This document shows, one piece after another, positions 17,391-25,406 of a DNA stretch of 64,000 bases. The DNA is from Pseudoduganella namucuonensis. GTDB lineage: Bacteria > Pseudomonadota > Gammaproteobacteria > Burkholderiales > Burkholderiaceae_D. Under the pieces are notes generated by a model. The model was not told the origin of the DNA. It saw only the letters and a list, made by a program, of their open reading frames with translations, and searched no databases. Made by a program: the position numbers and the translations under genes. Each line of letters begins with the position of its first letter. The first letter of the stretch is position 1. The DNA lies in the NCBI RefSeq assembly GCF_900116645.1, contig NZ_FPBO01000014.1, positions 62,001 through 126,000 of the forward strand, given 5' to 3'.

Positions 17391-17855
17391 TTACATCCCC
17401 GGCGCTGGCACCTCGGGGATCTGGTTGCGCAGGCTCAGGTTGAGCAGGTTCCAGCCCTTGATGACGGAGATGGCATAGCCCATCTCGGCGACTTCGGTCT
17501 CGTTGAAATGCTCGCGCAACTCGGCGTAGGCCGTGTCGGTGTCGTCGCGGTGGGCCAGGGCGTTGACCGCTTCGGCCCAGCCCAGGGCGGCGCGTTCGCG
17601 GGCGCTGAAGAAGGGCGCCTCGCGCCAGCCGGCGATGGCGTTCAGGTGGCGATAGTCGGCGCCTTGCTTGACCAGGTCGCGCCAGTGCATGTCGATGCAG
17701 ACGCCGCAACCGTTGATCTGCGATACGCGCAGGTTGATCAGTTCCACCAGTCGCGCGCCGAGCGAGCTTTGCTTCACGGTGGCGGACAGGTTGACCATCG
17801 CCTTCAGGCTGGCGGGAGCGAGTTGGAAGAAGGGAACGCGTGCGGTTTGGCTCAT
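17391..17855 (-). CDS. AhpD-like carboxymuconolactone decarboxylase family protein
   Basis: A 154-residue all-helical protein of the AhpD/CMD superfamily, generally peroxidases or thiol-disulfide proteins. The active-site signature E-x10-C-x2-C-x3-H is present: Glu39, Cys50, Cys53 and His57 (INGCGVCIDMH), followed by AIAGWREAPFFSARERAAL, typical of the alkylhydroperoxidase subgroup. The start at 17855 begins MSQTARVPFF, a standard start for the family; the open frame upstream to 18119 is not protein-like. It converges on hom. Confidence 0.92.
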   Translation of the reverse strand: MSQTARVPFFQLAPASLKAMVNLSATVKQSSLGARLVELINLRVSQINGCGVCIDMHWRDLVKQGADYRHLNAIAGWREAPFFSARERAALGWAEAVNALAHRDDTDTAYAELREHFNETEVAEMGYAISVIKGWNLLNLSLRNQIPEVPAPGM

Positions 17856-17987
17856 GATGTGGCTCTTTCGGTAAGTTGGGAAGGCACCCTGTGTGCCTTC
17901 CATACCGATAAGACGCCCCGGGCGAGCGGGTTGTGACAGTTTTTTTGAAAATAATCTCAGAAGGATCTGGTTTGAGTGTTTCAGCTT

Positions 17988-18020
17988 GCCAAGGTGGTCG
18001 CGATTTGCGACCACCTTGGC
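17988..18020 (-). terminator. Perfect 14-bp stem-loop 3' of the phasin-like gene
   Basis: Arms 17988-18001 and 18007-18020 are perfectly complementary around a 5-nt loop (core CCAAGGTGGTCGC). It starts 29 bp beyond the stop codon of the minus-strand phasin-like gene. There is no adjacent T tract on the minus strand, so it may be a non-canonical terminator or an mRNA 3'-stabilising hairpin. Confidence 0.55.
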
Positions 18021-18048
18021 ATTCTCCTCTGCCGTGAGGATGAACAGG

Positions 18049-18390
18049 TCAAACCGGCAGCGCGCTGGTGGTGACGGACGCCTCGTTGATCTCCTCGGCG
18101 ACGATCGCCGTGGCTTCATCGTTGGCGCCCATCAACTGCACCATGGCGCGCTGCTGGACCTCGGCGGCGTTTTGCGCCAGCGCGGACATGCACGACTGCG
18201 GCGCATCCATCCAGGCGCGCGCCAGATGGTCCTGGATGATGCGCATGGAACTGGTCCACAATTCCTGCGATGCCTGCTGCATGGACTGGTGGTAGACCGA
18301 ACCGATCCGGGCCCACATGTCGGCGATCGGCTGGCCCGCGCCCCAGTTGTACGTGACTACGGAAGGAGTTGGAAAGAAGGCTGGATACAT
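18049..18390 (-). CDS. Small phasin-like helical protein
   Basis: A 113-residue protein starting MYPAFFPTP and continuing with long amphipathic helices (for example ADMWARIGSVYHQSMQQ and ALAQNAAEVQQRAMVQLMG), with no signal peptide or membrane helix. Size, helix pattern and spaced alanines and glutamines resemble short phasins, which coat polyhydroxyalkanoate granules, but the match is by character rather than a diagnostic motif. The ATG at 18390 has a GGGGAA site; an upstream in-frame ATG at 18444 is possible. It is followed by a perfect hairpin. Confidence 0.6.
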   Translation of the reverse strand: MYPAFFPTPSVVTYNWGAGQPIADMWARIGSVYHQSMQQASQELWTSSMRIIQDHLARAWMDAPQSCMSALAQNAAEVQQRAMVQLMGANDEATAIVAEEINEASVTTSALPV

Positions 18391-18513
18391 GATGGTTCCC
18401 CAAGAGAAGACTTCGGTGGTGGGCGCTAGGTCGTGCTTGTGCATCGCACAACAAAAGTATAGTTGAGCCACCGAGCGGGGGGCGCCCGCGAGCCGTTTAG
18501 TAGCTGAGCGGCG

Positions 18514-20820
18514 TCAATACAATGCCTTGAGATTCAGGCTGATCCGGCGCGGCGCGCCTTGCATGAAGTAATCGAAGCCGAAGCCTGCCAGGCTCAGCGC
18601 GTACACGTCGTAGTGTCGGTCCAGCAGGTTGCTGACATTGGCGGTCACCGTGTAGCGTCCGCTGCTGTCGCTGACGGCGGCGCGCGCGTTCAGCAGGCCG
18701 TAGCCCGCCTGCCTGATGCGCTCGTAGCCGGGCCGGTCGTTGTAGGCGCTGTACCATTGGCGGCCCTGGGCGCTGCCGGCGAGGCTGAGTTCGACCAGTC
18801 CGCCGGACCTTGTGCGGGTGCGGTAATCGATGGCCGCGTTGAACTTGGCCTTGGGCGCGGAGATCAGCTCGTTGCCGCTGAGCCGGTCGGCGCCCAGCTC
18901 CAGTTCCGTGTATTCGGTGTCCATCAGGTTCAGGCCGGCCGCGAAGCGCCAGGCGTCGCTGGGGCGCCAGGTCAGCTCCGTCTCCAGGCCGTGGATGCGC
19001 GCCGCGCCGGCGTTCAGCAGCATGGTGGAGGCGCCCACCACGTTGATGAACTGCTGGTTGCGGTAGCGGTAGGCGTAGGCCGCCGCGTTCAGGCGCAGCT
19101 TGCGCTGCAGCCATTCCGATTTGAAGCCCACCTCCAGCCCGCGTATGGTCTCCGGCTTGGTATAGCCTTTGCTGACCACGGTGTCTGGCGAATAAAACAA
19201 CCCTGGGTTAAACGTGCCGCTGCGAAAGCCATTGCTCGCGTGGGCGTACAGCATGGCGTTGTCGTTGAGCTGGTAGTCCATGCCCAGCTTGCCGGACCAG
19301 TTGTGCTCGCGCTCGGCGCGCAGCGGGCCGGAGGCGGTGGTGTAGGGGCCCACGAGGTAGCGGCCGCCCATGCCGGGCGGCAGGAAGGCCGCTTCGATAC
19401 CCGTCGTGTTGCCGGGCACCCAGCTGCCCACCGGCACGCCCGCGGCGGTGCGCTGAGAGACGTTGATGTAGTCCAGGTGATTGTTGTCCACCGTGTAGCG
19501 CAGCCCCAGGTCGGCCGCCAGCTTGTCCGTGAGCTGGTAGCGGCCTTGCGCGTAGGCGGCGCGGCTTTCCTCGCCCTTGTTCATGCTGTGGCTGACCACG
19601 CCGTAGCGGTTGAGCAGCGCGGCCAGCGCCGGGTCGAGCGCCTGCACCAGCGGCAGCGGCGTGTCGAAGAAGCGGTAGGTGTTGGCCATGGCCTTGCGTT
19701 CGCGTCCGTAATAGACGCCCGCGATCAGGCTGAAAGGCCCGCCCCAGTTGGATTCCATGCGCAGGTCCTGCGAGACGGCGCGTCCGTCGAAGCCCCAGTC
19801 CGGTTCGATCAGCGACTGCGGGCTGCCGTCGCCGTCGGCCTCCAGGCGGTAGCGCGTGTCGTACCAGGAACTGAGGGCGATCACGTTGAAGGCACCGGCG
19901 GCGTACTTGAAGCGCGCGCTGGCCATGTCCAGGTCCACCAGCGCCTTGCCCACGTGGTTGGCCTCCGTTTCCAGGTAGCCCATGCCGGGCGGGCGCGTGT
20001 AGCCGGCGAGGTTCAGCTTGCCGGCGCCGGGGATGGCGTGGATGCCTTCCATGCGCGGCGGATTGGTCAGCGGCGCGCTGTGGCTGTGGGTGAACTTGAA
20101 CAGGGCGTCCAGCTTGTCGCCCAGCCGGGCGGTGAGGCTCACGCGCATGGCGAGACGGTCGGTCTGCGCCATCGTGGGGCCGATGCGGTTCTTGATGTAG
20201 CCGTCGTCGCGTTCATGGTCGAGCGCCGCGCGGATGGCCAGCGTGCCGGGCAGCAGGGCGGTTTCGCCCGCGAGGAACACGCGGCGCGCGCCGTAGTCGC
20301 CCACGCCCAGCCGCGCTTCTCCGCTGGCCGGCGCATCCACCGCCGCGCTGCGCGACAGCACGTTGATGGCGCCGCCGGTGGTGTTCTTGCCGTACAGCGT
20401 GCCTTGCGGCCCCTTCAGCACCTCCACCCGCTCCAGGTCGAAAAAGCCCAGGCCGTGGGTGGTGATGGCGCCCATATAGGTTTCGTCGAGGTAGACGCCG
20501 ATCGGGCTGGCCTCGGTGCTGTTGAAGTCGGACATCGACACGCCGCGCAGCGAGAACACCATCTGCACGCCGTTGGACACGCTGACCTGCAGCCCGGGCA
20601 CTTGCTGGTCCAGCTCCACCGTGCCGTTGATGCCGCCGCGTTCCAGTTCGCGCGCGCCCAGCGCGCTGATCGACATCGGCACCCGCTGCACCGGTTCGGC
20701 GCGCCGCTGCGCGGTCACTTCCACCACTTCCATCGGCATTTCGGCGCCCGGCGCGGCGGCGGCGGAGAGGACGCCAGCCATGGCCAGGACAGAGTGTGGG
20801 ATGCGGCCGCGCTTTGACAT
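18514..20820 (-). CDS. TonB-dependent outer-membrane receptor
   Basis: A 768-residue receptor. The signal peptide ends around AAAAPGAEM, followed by a TonB-box-like VVEVTAQRR. The plug domain has VPMSISALG, the LDETYMG segment, LERVEVLKGPQGTLYGKNTTGGAINV and the usual Arg-Gly loop. The 22-strand barrel ends in an aromatic-rich C-terminus (GFDYFMQGAPRRISLNLKALY). The plug style is that of sphingomonad-like receptors for plant or organic compounds rather than classical siderophore receptors; no ligand can be named. It stands alone, divergent from nothing obvious, with 159 bp of upstream sequence. Confidence 0.93.
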   Translation of the reverse strand: MSKRGRIPHSVLAMAGVLSAAAAPGAEMPMEVVEVTAQRRAEPVQRVPMSISALGARELERGGINGTVELDQQVPGLQVSVSNGVQMVFSLRGVSMSDFNSTEASPIGVYLDETYMGAITTHGLGFFDLERVEVLKGPQGTLYGKNTTGGAINVLSRSAAVDAPASGEARLGVGDYGARRVFLAGETALLPGTLAIRAALDHERDDGYIKNRIGPTMAQTDRLAMRVSLTARLGDKLDALFKFTHSHSAPLTNPPRMEGIHAIPGAGKLNLAGYTRPPGMGYLETEANHVGKALVDLDMASARFKYAAGAFNVIALSSWYDTRYRLEADGDGSPQSLIEPDWGFDGRAVSQDLRMESNWGGPFSLIAGVYYGRERKAMANTYRFFDTPLPLVQALDPALAALLNRYGVVSHSMNKGEESRAAYAQGRYQLTDKLAADLGLRYTVDNNHLDYINVSQRTAAGVPVGSWVPGNTTGIEAAFLPPGMGGRYLVGPYTTASGPLRAEREHNWSGKLGMDYQLNDNAMLYAHASNGFRSGTFNPGLFYSPDTVVSKGYTKPETIRGLEVGFKSEWLQRKLRLNAAAYAYRYRNQQFINVVGASTMLLNAGAARIHGLETELTWRPSDAWRFAAGLNLMDTEYTELELGADRLSGNELISAPKAKFNAAIDYRTRTRSGGLVELSLAGSAQGRQWYSAYNDRPGYERIRQAGYGLLNARAAVSDSSGRYTVTANVSNLLDRHYDVYALSLAGFGFDYFMQGAPRRISLNLKALY

Positions 20821-20979
20821 GATGCTTGTCCAATCTTGAGGAAACGACCTCACGAGTGTACAAGGCAATTCTCCACAAATGTAACAAAGAAATGCGCTTT
20901 TGCTTCAAAAACGACGAATCCGGGCGCCTTCTCCGCTCAACGCATGCCAAGAGCGCGGTTTGTCCAAGGCAGAACGCGG

Positions 20980-21600
20980 CTATGCAAGCCGGCTGAACAC
21001 CTCTTGCACCGCCAGCCCGCCGCCGGCGATCAGCACGCCGAAGTAGATCATGGTGGCGACATTGCCCACATAGCCCAGCAGCACGCACACGCCGTCCCGC
21101 TGCAACAGGCCGATGGCCATGAACAACAGGGCCAGCGCGGGGAAGGTGTTGCTGAACGGGATGAAGCCGAACGGCACCATCAGCAGGATGGCGCCGAGGA
21201 TGAGGGCGGCGTTGTTGAGTCGTTCCATCGGTCCGTCCGCCACCAGCCACTGGATGCGGTTGGGGCGGCTCACCCGTTCTATTTTGTGCAGCCAGGACAA
21301 GGCCTTGCGCAGCACCGGGCGCAGCTTCTTGGTGCCGATGGTCTTGTGCTTGAGGCGGGCCGGTATCCACAGTTCGCGGCCGAACAGGCGGCTGACCGCG
21401 ATCAGCAGGATGGCCGCGCCGAAGACGGTGCTCACGCCGGGGATGGAAACGGGGATGATGAAGACCAGTGTCAGCAGGGCGGTCAACATCAGCAAGCCAT
21501 CGCCGCCGACCTTGTGTATCAGCTCGCTGAGCGTGACGCCGGTGGGTGGCAGCGAGCGTATCAGTGCGTGTAGTTTCCTGCTTATCGGTTCACTCTGCAT
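20980..21600 (-). CDS. exoD: ExoD-family exopolysaccharide synthesis membrane protein
   Basis: A 206-residue membrane protein of the ExoD family (required for normal exopolysaccharide in rhizobia; molecular role unclear). Family features include GGDGLLMLTALLTLVFIIPVSIPGVST and the FGRELWIPARLKHKTI segment linking two pairs of membrane helices. The start ATG (21600) overlaps the last codons of the upstream mgtC-like gene by 11 bp, so the two are translationally coupled. The strand is minus. Confidence 0.88.
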   Translation of the reverse strand: MQSEPISRKLHALIRSLPPTGVTLSELIHKVGGDGLLMLTALLTLVFIIPVSIPGVSTVFGAAILLIAVSRLFGRELWIPARLKHKTIGTKKLRPVLRKALSWLHKIERVSRPNRIQWLVADGPMERLNNAALILGAILLMVPFGFIPFSNTFPALALLFMAIGLLQRDGVCVLLGYVGNVATMIYFGVLIAGGGLAVQEVFSRLA

Positions 21601-22105
21601 TCGTATCCTTTTGATTCTGGTTGTGGTCGGTCGAGCTCTTTTTACCGGCGCGGCCATGGCGCAGCATGGACAGGATCACCAGCGCGAACAGCGCGCTCAG
21701 CACGGCGGTCGCCTCGCGCCCCATGCCCGCCGCCACGCCGACCGCGGCCGTCAGCCATACGCCGGCCGCGGTCGTCAGGCCGGTGATCTGGTTTTCGTTC
21801 TCCAGCTTGAGGATGGCGCCGGCGCCGATGAAGCCGATGCCGGCCGTCACCCCCTGCAGCACGCGCGACAGGTCGGAGACCGCCATGCCGGCCTGCAGGG
21901 GGATCAGCACGAACAGCGCCGAGCCGAGCGAGACCAGCATATGGGTGCGCAGCCCGGCCGAGGCGCCGACCGATTCGCGCTCATAGCCCAGCAGCGCCCC
22001 GAGCGCGACCGCCACCGTCAGGCGGATGCAGACGCGGGTGATGTCCGAGACATCGCCCAGGTCCGAGAATTCCTGTTCGACGGTTGCCCATATTTGCCTC
22101 CACAC
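21590..22105 (-). CDS. MgtC/SapB-family inner-membrane protein
   Basis: A 171-residue protein with four to five membrane helices, including the family signatures LGALLGYERE, AGLRTHMLVSLGSALF and GIGFIGAGAILK, then TTAAGVWLTAAVG. It lacks the long C-terminal ACT-like domain of Salmonella MgtC, so it belongs to the short SapB-like form; the tail is hydrophilic (SSTDHNQNQ). Members influence magnesium homeostasis or F-type ATPase activity. I prefer the GTG at 22105 because GGAGG lies 6 bp before it; the ATG at 22171 has no such site. It is the first gene of the mgtC-exoD pair. Confidence 0.85.
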   Translation of the reverse strand: MWRQIWATVEQEFSDLGDVSDITRVCIRLTVAVALGALLGYERESVGASAGLRTHMLVSLGSALFVLIPLQAGMAVSDLSRVLQGVTAGIGFIGAGAILKLENENQITGLTTAAGVWLTAAVGVAAGMGREATAVLSALFALVILSMLRHGRAGKKSSTDHNQNQKDTNAE

Positions 22106-22211
22106 GACGAGCCTCCGGTAGATCGCTTCAACGGCCGAATTGTAGAGCAGTATGGGGTTTGGGTCCGCCACGGAGGTTGGCTATCGTGCAAGGACCACGA
22201 ATCGAGGTCGA

Positions 22212-22240
22212 TTGACGCGACGCCTTTGAGGGTATATATT
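22212..22240 (+). promoter_or_regulatory. Promoter of the ArsR-SRPBCC operon
   Basis: TTGACG (22212-22217), exact 17-bp spacer, TATATT (22235-22240). Transcription would begin at about 22247, giving a leader of about 15 nt before the ATG at 22262, so translation may be nearly leaderless. Confidence 0.7.
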
Positions 22241-22243
22241 CCT

Positions 22244-22263
22244 ATTTGGTTATATAACTAAAT
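22244..22263 (+). promoter_or_regulatory. 20-bp palindrome overlapping the arsR-type start codon (autoregulatory operator)
   Basis: ATTTGGTTAT followed by ATAACTAAAT: 9 of 10 arm positions are complementary, with no spacer. It spans the predicted transcription start and the first two bases of the start codon. AT-rich palindromes of this size at the start site are typical operators for ArsR-family repressors. Confidence 0.7.
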
Positions 22264-22612
22264 GGCTACAATGCGATCCGATACTCTCGACCGTGCATTC
22301 TCGGCGCTTGCCGACCCCACCCGCCGCGCGATCGTCGCTCGGTTGGCGCTGGGGGAGGCAACGGTGACCGAATTGGCGGAGCCGTTCGAGCTATCCCAGC
22401 CTGCGATCTCCAAGCACCTGAAAGTGCTGGAAAACGCCGGGCTGATCTCCCGAGGCCGGTCGGCGCAGACGCGGCCGTGCAGGCTGGAGGCGGCCAGGCT
22501 GCGGGAGGTCTCGCAATGGCTGGACACTTACCGCGGCATGTGGGAGCAGAGCTTCGACCGGCTCGACGCGTTCCTGCGACCCCCATCTTCTGAAGGAAGG
22601 ACTGAAAAATGA
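22262..22612 (+). CDS. ArsR-family winged-helix repressor
   Basis: A 116-residue regulator with the ArsR helix-turn-helix (ALADPTRRAIVARLALGEATVTELAEPFELSQPAISKHL, shown here only as the recognisable start LADPTRR and the recognition helix SQPAISKHLKVL). It has no metal-binding cysteine pair; instead it belongs to the subgroup paired with SRPBCC/AHSA1 proteins. Its stop overlaps the next start as ATGA (22609-22612). The palindrome across its start codon suggests autorepression. Confidence 0.93.
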   Translation: MATMRSDTLDRAFSALADPTRRAIVARLALGEATVTELAEPFELSQPAISKHLKVLENAGLISRGRSAQTRPCRLEAARLREVSQWLDTYRGMWEQSFDRLDAFLRPPSSEGRTEK

Positions 22613-23100
22613 GCAATGAGACAGCATTCGTCATTACCCGCCAATACAAGCAGCCACTGGCCGTGGTGTGGGCGGCGTGGAGCGAAGCGGAGCGGCTGAA
22701 GCAGTGGTGGGGGCCGGCCGGCTGCGCGGTGGAGGTGCGCCGTTTCGAGTTCCAGCCGGGCGGCTTCTTCCATTACGGGATGAAATTCGACGGCGCTCCC
22801 ATGATGTGGGGCCGCTTCAATTACCGCGAGATCGTGCCCCGGCAACGCCTGGTGTGGCTGAACTCGTTCGCCAACGAGCGCGGCGGTATCGCCCGCGCGC
22901 CGTTCAGCAAGTCCTGCCCGCTGGAAATCGAGAATAGCGTGACGTTCGCCGAGCGCGATGGTGTCACCACCGTCACGCTGCGCGCCGAACCCTTCGGCGA
23001 ACTGGACACGGAGCGCGTGTATTTCGACGAATTGCGTCCGTCGCTGGACGTGGGCTACGGCGGCACCTTCGATCAGCTCGCCGCTTATCTGCAAACGTAG
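22609..23100 (+). CDS. SRPBCC / AHSA1-family ligand-binding protein
   Basis: A 163-residue START-like (Bet v1/AHSA1) protein. It shows the family opening (ITRQYKQPLAVVWAAWSEAERLKQWWGP), the GGFFHYGM strand and a final long helix (YGGTFDQLAAYL). Such proteins bind hydrophobic ligands or act as small stress-response partners. Translational coupling to the ArsR regulator means the pair acts as a module; the ligand may be the inducer (inference). Confidence 0.92.
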   Translation: MSNETAFVITRQYKQPLAVVWAAWSEAERLKQWWGPAGCAVEVRRFEFQPGGFFHYGMKFDGAPMMWGRFNYREIVPRQRLVWLNSFANERGGIARAPFSKSCPLEIENSVTFAERDGVTTVTLRAEPFGELDTERVYFDELRPSLDVGYGGTFDQLAAYLQT

Positions 23101-23106
23101 ACGCCA

Positions 23107-23868
23107 TCAGCGCGTCGCTGACGCGGCGGCCGGCTCGGGCACATGGTCGAACTCGATCAGCGTGTCGTCCGGCCATGTCTTGTCCGCCAGCCTGACCTTC
23201 AATGTGCTGGCGGTCTTGTCGAACCGTTGGGTCATCCGCCGGCCGCCGGCGCCGAACGTGACGCTATTGAAGGGGAGCGGCGCCCTGACGGCGTACTTGA
23301 CTGCCTGGCGGGGATCGCACCAGTCCATTCCTCCCAGCGCGCTGAGGCCGGCGGATTTAAGGAAGCCCAACTGCTTCTTGGCGATCGCCATCGTCACCTG
23401 GCATTCCAGCCGCAGGTCGCCTATGCGCACCGCATTGGCTGGCAGGCCAGGCGTCCTCACGACCGCCTGTGGCAGGCAATCACAGTTGAATTCGCCACGG
23501 CCGCGGTTGAGTTTCAGGACGGCCTCGCCGGGATCGTCAACCATGCCGCGGCCCAGCGCAAACTGGCTCTCCGCGTCGAGTGGGATATCGACGGCGGCGT
23601 GTTCGCCCGCCAATTGCAATGCCAGGCCGCCAAGCCCGCGCGGATTGCGGATTCTGAAGCGCAGCGTCGCGGACGGAGCCAGGCCGCGCTCCGTGTCGAA
23701 CGCATCCAGTCCCGCCAGCAGTGTCCGGTAGGGCCAGGTCACCGGATCCTTGATGGCCTGTATGGTGACCACCGGCAGCTCTTCCACCGGATTCCCTGCC
23801 GCCTCCTGCGCGGAGGCCTGCAAAGCCAGCAGCTGCCAGCACAGCACGCTTGCGCTTAGTCTTCTCAT
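23107..23868 (-). CDS. Exported protein of unknown function
   Basis: A 253-residue protein with a signal peptide (MRRLSASVLCWQLLALQASAQ) and a mature part rich in beta strands, including VTIQAIKDPVTWPYRTLLAGLDAF, RFRIRN and a Cys pair FNCDCLPQ. I do not recognise the family. It may be a periplasmic protein of the Oxalobacteraceae. The start was set at the ATG just before the signal peptide (23868); an in-frame ATG at 23997 adds 43 unlikely residues. It converges on the SRPBCC gene with 6 bp between stops and diverges from the LysE gene. Confidence 0.7.
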   Translation of the reverse strand: MRRLSASVLCWQLLALQASAQEAAGNPVEELPVVTIQAIKDPVTWPYRTLLAGLDAFDTERGLAPSATLRFRIRNPRGLGGLALQLAGEHAAVDIPLDAESQFALGRGMVDDPGEAVLKLNRGRGEFNCDCLPQAVVRTPGLPANAVRIGDLRLECQVTMAIAKKQLGFLKSAGLSALGGMDWCDPRQAVKYAVRAPLPFNSVTFGAGGRRMTQRFDKTASTLKVRLADKTWPDDTLIEFDHVPEPAAASATR

Positions 23869-24059
23869 GTGAATTGTATTAATGGCAATGCCGGCTAGTG
23901 TGCCTGACGCCAATCGGCGCGAGTGGTCAACTTGGTGATTGTTAGGCTGAGCCGTATTGGTCGAACCGCCATCACAGTTCGCGTCGGTTTTTGCCAATGT
24001 GTACTGGGACTGTACTGGAATGGTCGGTTAGCATGGGTGCTCTTGCTTAAGGAGCCGCT

Positions 24060-24674
24060 ATGCTGAACACACCCATGGACCTGTTGCTGCCGCTGGCGCC
24101 GTTGATGACGTTCGCCTTCGTGTCGTCGATCACGCCCGGCCCCAACAACATCATGCTCGCCTCTTCCGGAATCTGGTTCGGCTTCCGCCGCTCGATCCCG
24201 CACATGCTGGGCATTACCATTGGTTTCGGCGTGCTGCTGGCGATTTGCGCCAGCGGAATCGGCGCGCTGGTGATGGCGGTGCCGGCGCTGCAGACGGCAT
24301 TGAAGACGGGCGGTTCCGCCTACCTGCTGTACTTGGCCTGGCAAATGCGCGGCATGCGCTTCGACCGCGAGGTGGAGCAGGCGCACAAGCCCATGGGCTT
24401 CATGGCGGCCGCCTTTTTCCAGTTCGCCAATCCCAAGGCCTGGATCATGGCCATCACCGGCGGCGCGGCCTTCCTGCCGCCGTACGCCCCGGTGTCGCTG
24501 GCGATCGGCGTCTACTGCCTGGTGTTCTGCGCGGTCAACCTGCCATGCATCTCGGTGTGGGTCGGCGCCGGCGCGCTGCTGCGCCGCTTCCTGGCCAATC
24601 CCTTATGGCAGAAGGTGTTCTGCGGCGTCATGGTCGTGCTGACCGTATATTCGGCGCTGGCCGTCTGGCTGTAA
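24060..24674 (+). CDS. LysE-family amino-acid/metabolite exporter
   Basis: A 204-residue inner-membrane exporter of the LysE/RhtB superfamily with six hydrophobic segments. The diagnostic SITPGPNNIMLASSG motif follows the first helix (residues about 23-37), and AFFQFANPKAWIM lies in the middle. Ligand is not predictable. Its last 72 bp overlap the last 72 bp of the pap2 gene on the other strand. Confidence 0.93.
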   Translation: MLNTPMDLLLPLAPLMTFAFVSSITPGPNNIMLASSGIWFGFRRSIPHMLGITIGFGVLLAICASGIGALVMAVPALQTALKTGGSAYLLYLAWQMRGMRFDREVEQAHKPMGFMAAAFFQFANPKAWIMAITGGAAFLPPYAPVSLAIGVYCLVFCAVNLPCISVWVGAGALLRRFLANPLWQKVFCGVMVVLTVYSALAVWL

Positions 24675-25391
24675 GGCCCGCCGCGACCTTAGCGACTGCA
24701 GCCACAGCAGCCCGGCCGCGATGGCGCAGGCGATCCACACCGACCACAAGGTGTGCGTGAGGAAGTGGGCGCCGCGCATCTGCTGCAGCCAGCCCACCGC
24801 GGCGCCGAACGCCACGCTCGCGCCGCTGGCCGCCAGCGCCGTGCGCGGCCGGTGCGGCAGCCAGAACACGCCCACGCCCACCAGCCACAGCGCGGTCGAG
24901 GCGTGGCCGCCCGGCAGGCATTTGCCCGCCTCCACCCAGGCCGGGACGTGTTCCAGCAGCCGGTAGTACTGCTGGCTGCCGCCAAAGCGTTCCAGGTCCC
25001 ATGGACAGTGCGATTTGCTGGCCTGCTTGAGCAGCGAGGTGGCGGTGGGGATCAGCATCGCGCACGCGGCCAGCAAACGCAGGCGCAGGCGCCACCATGG
25101 CCGCGGGTAGCGCTTGCGCAGCAGCTGTTCGCCGGCGCATAGCAGGATGGCGATCGCGGCCAGCGCGGTCAGGGCCGACTTCAGCAAACCATGCCCAAAC
25201 TGTTCCGTCAACCACGCGTGACGCCACGGGAAGGTGTGCGCGCGCGCGTCGTACATGGCGTTGGCGAGGCGCAGATCGAGGTCGGTGTACGCGCCTATCC
25301 AGAGGATCAGCAAGGCGGACGCCGTCAGCGCCGCGAGCATGGGGACGCCGGCTCGCGGCGGGAGCAAGGCGGGTGTTGCGTTATGGGGCAT
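24603..25391 (-). CDS. PAP2-family membrane phosphatase
   Basis: A 262-residue inner-membrane PAP2 phosphatase with about six membrane helices. The phosphatase signature is recognisable: KQASKSHCPWD (a variant first motif), CLPGGHAST (second motif with His) and RGAHFLTHTLWS (third motif with Arg and His). It begins 15 bp after the eptA stop, so it is cotranscribed with a lipid A phosphoethanolamine transferase and probably dephosphorylates lipid A or undecaprenyl pyrophosphate. The hydrophilic last 24 residues are encoded opposite the LysE gene's 3' end, an unusual convergent overlap. Confidence 0.9.
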   Translation of the reverse strand: MPHNATPALLPPRAGVPMLAALTASALLILWIGAYTDLDLRLANAMYDARAHTFPWRHAWLTEQFGHGLLKSALTALAAIAILLCAGEQLLRKRYPRPWWRLRLRLLAACAMLIPTATSLLKQASKSHCPWDLERFGGSQQYYRLLEHVPAWVEAGKCLPGGHASTALWLVGVGVFWLPHRPRTALAASGASVAFGAAVGWLQQMRGAHFLTHTLWSVWIACAIAAGLLWLQSLRSRRALQPDGQRRIYGQHDHDAAEHLLP

Positions 25392-25406
25392 GCGGAGTCC
25401 GGAGAT

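Noticed and set aside
18559..20817. Long rightward open frame opposite the TonB receptor
   Set aside because: It mirrors the receptor gene exactly; the composition is His/Gln/Arg-rich and no family pattern is visible.
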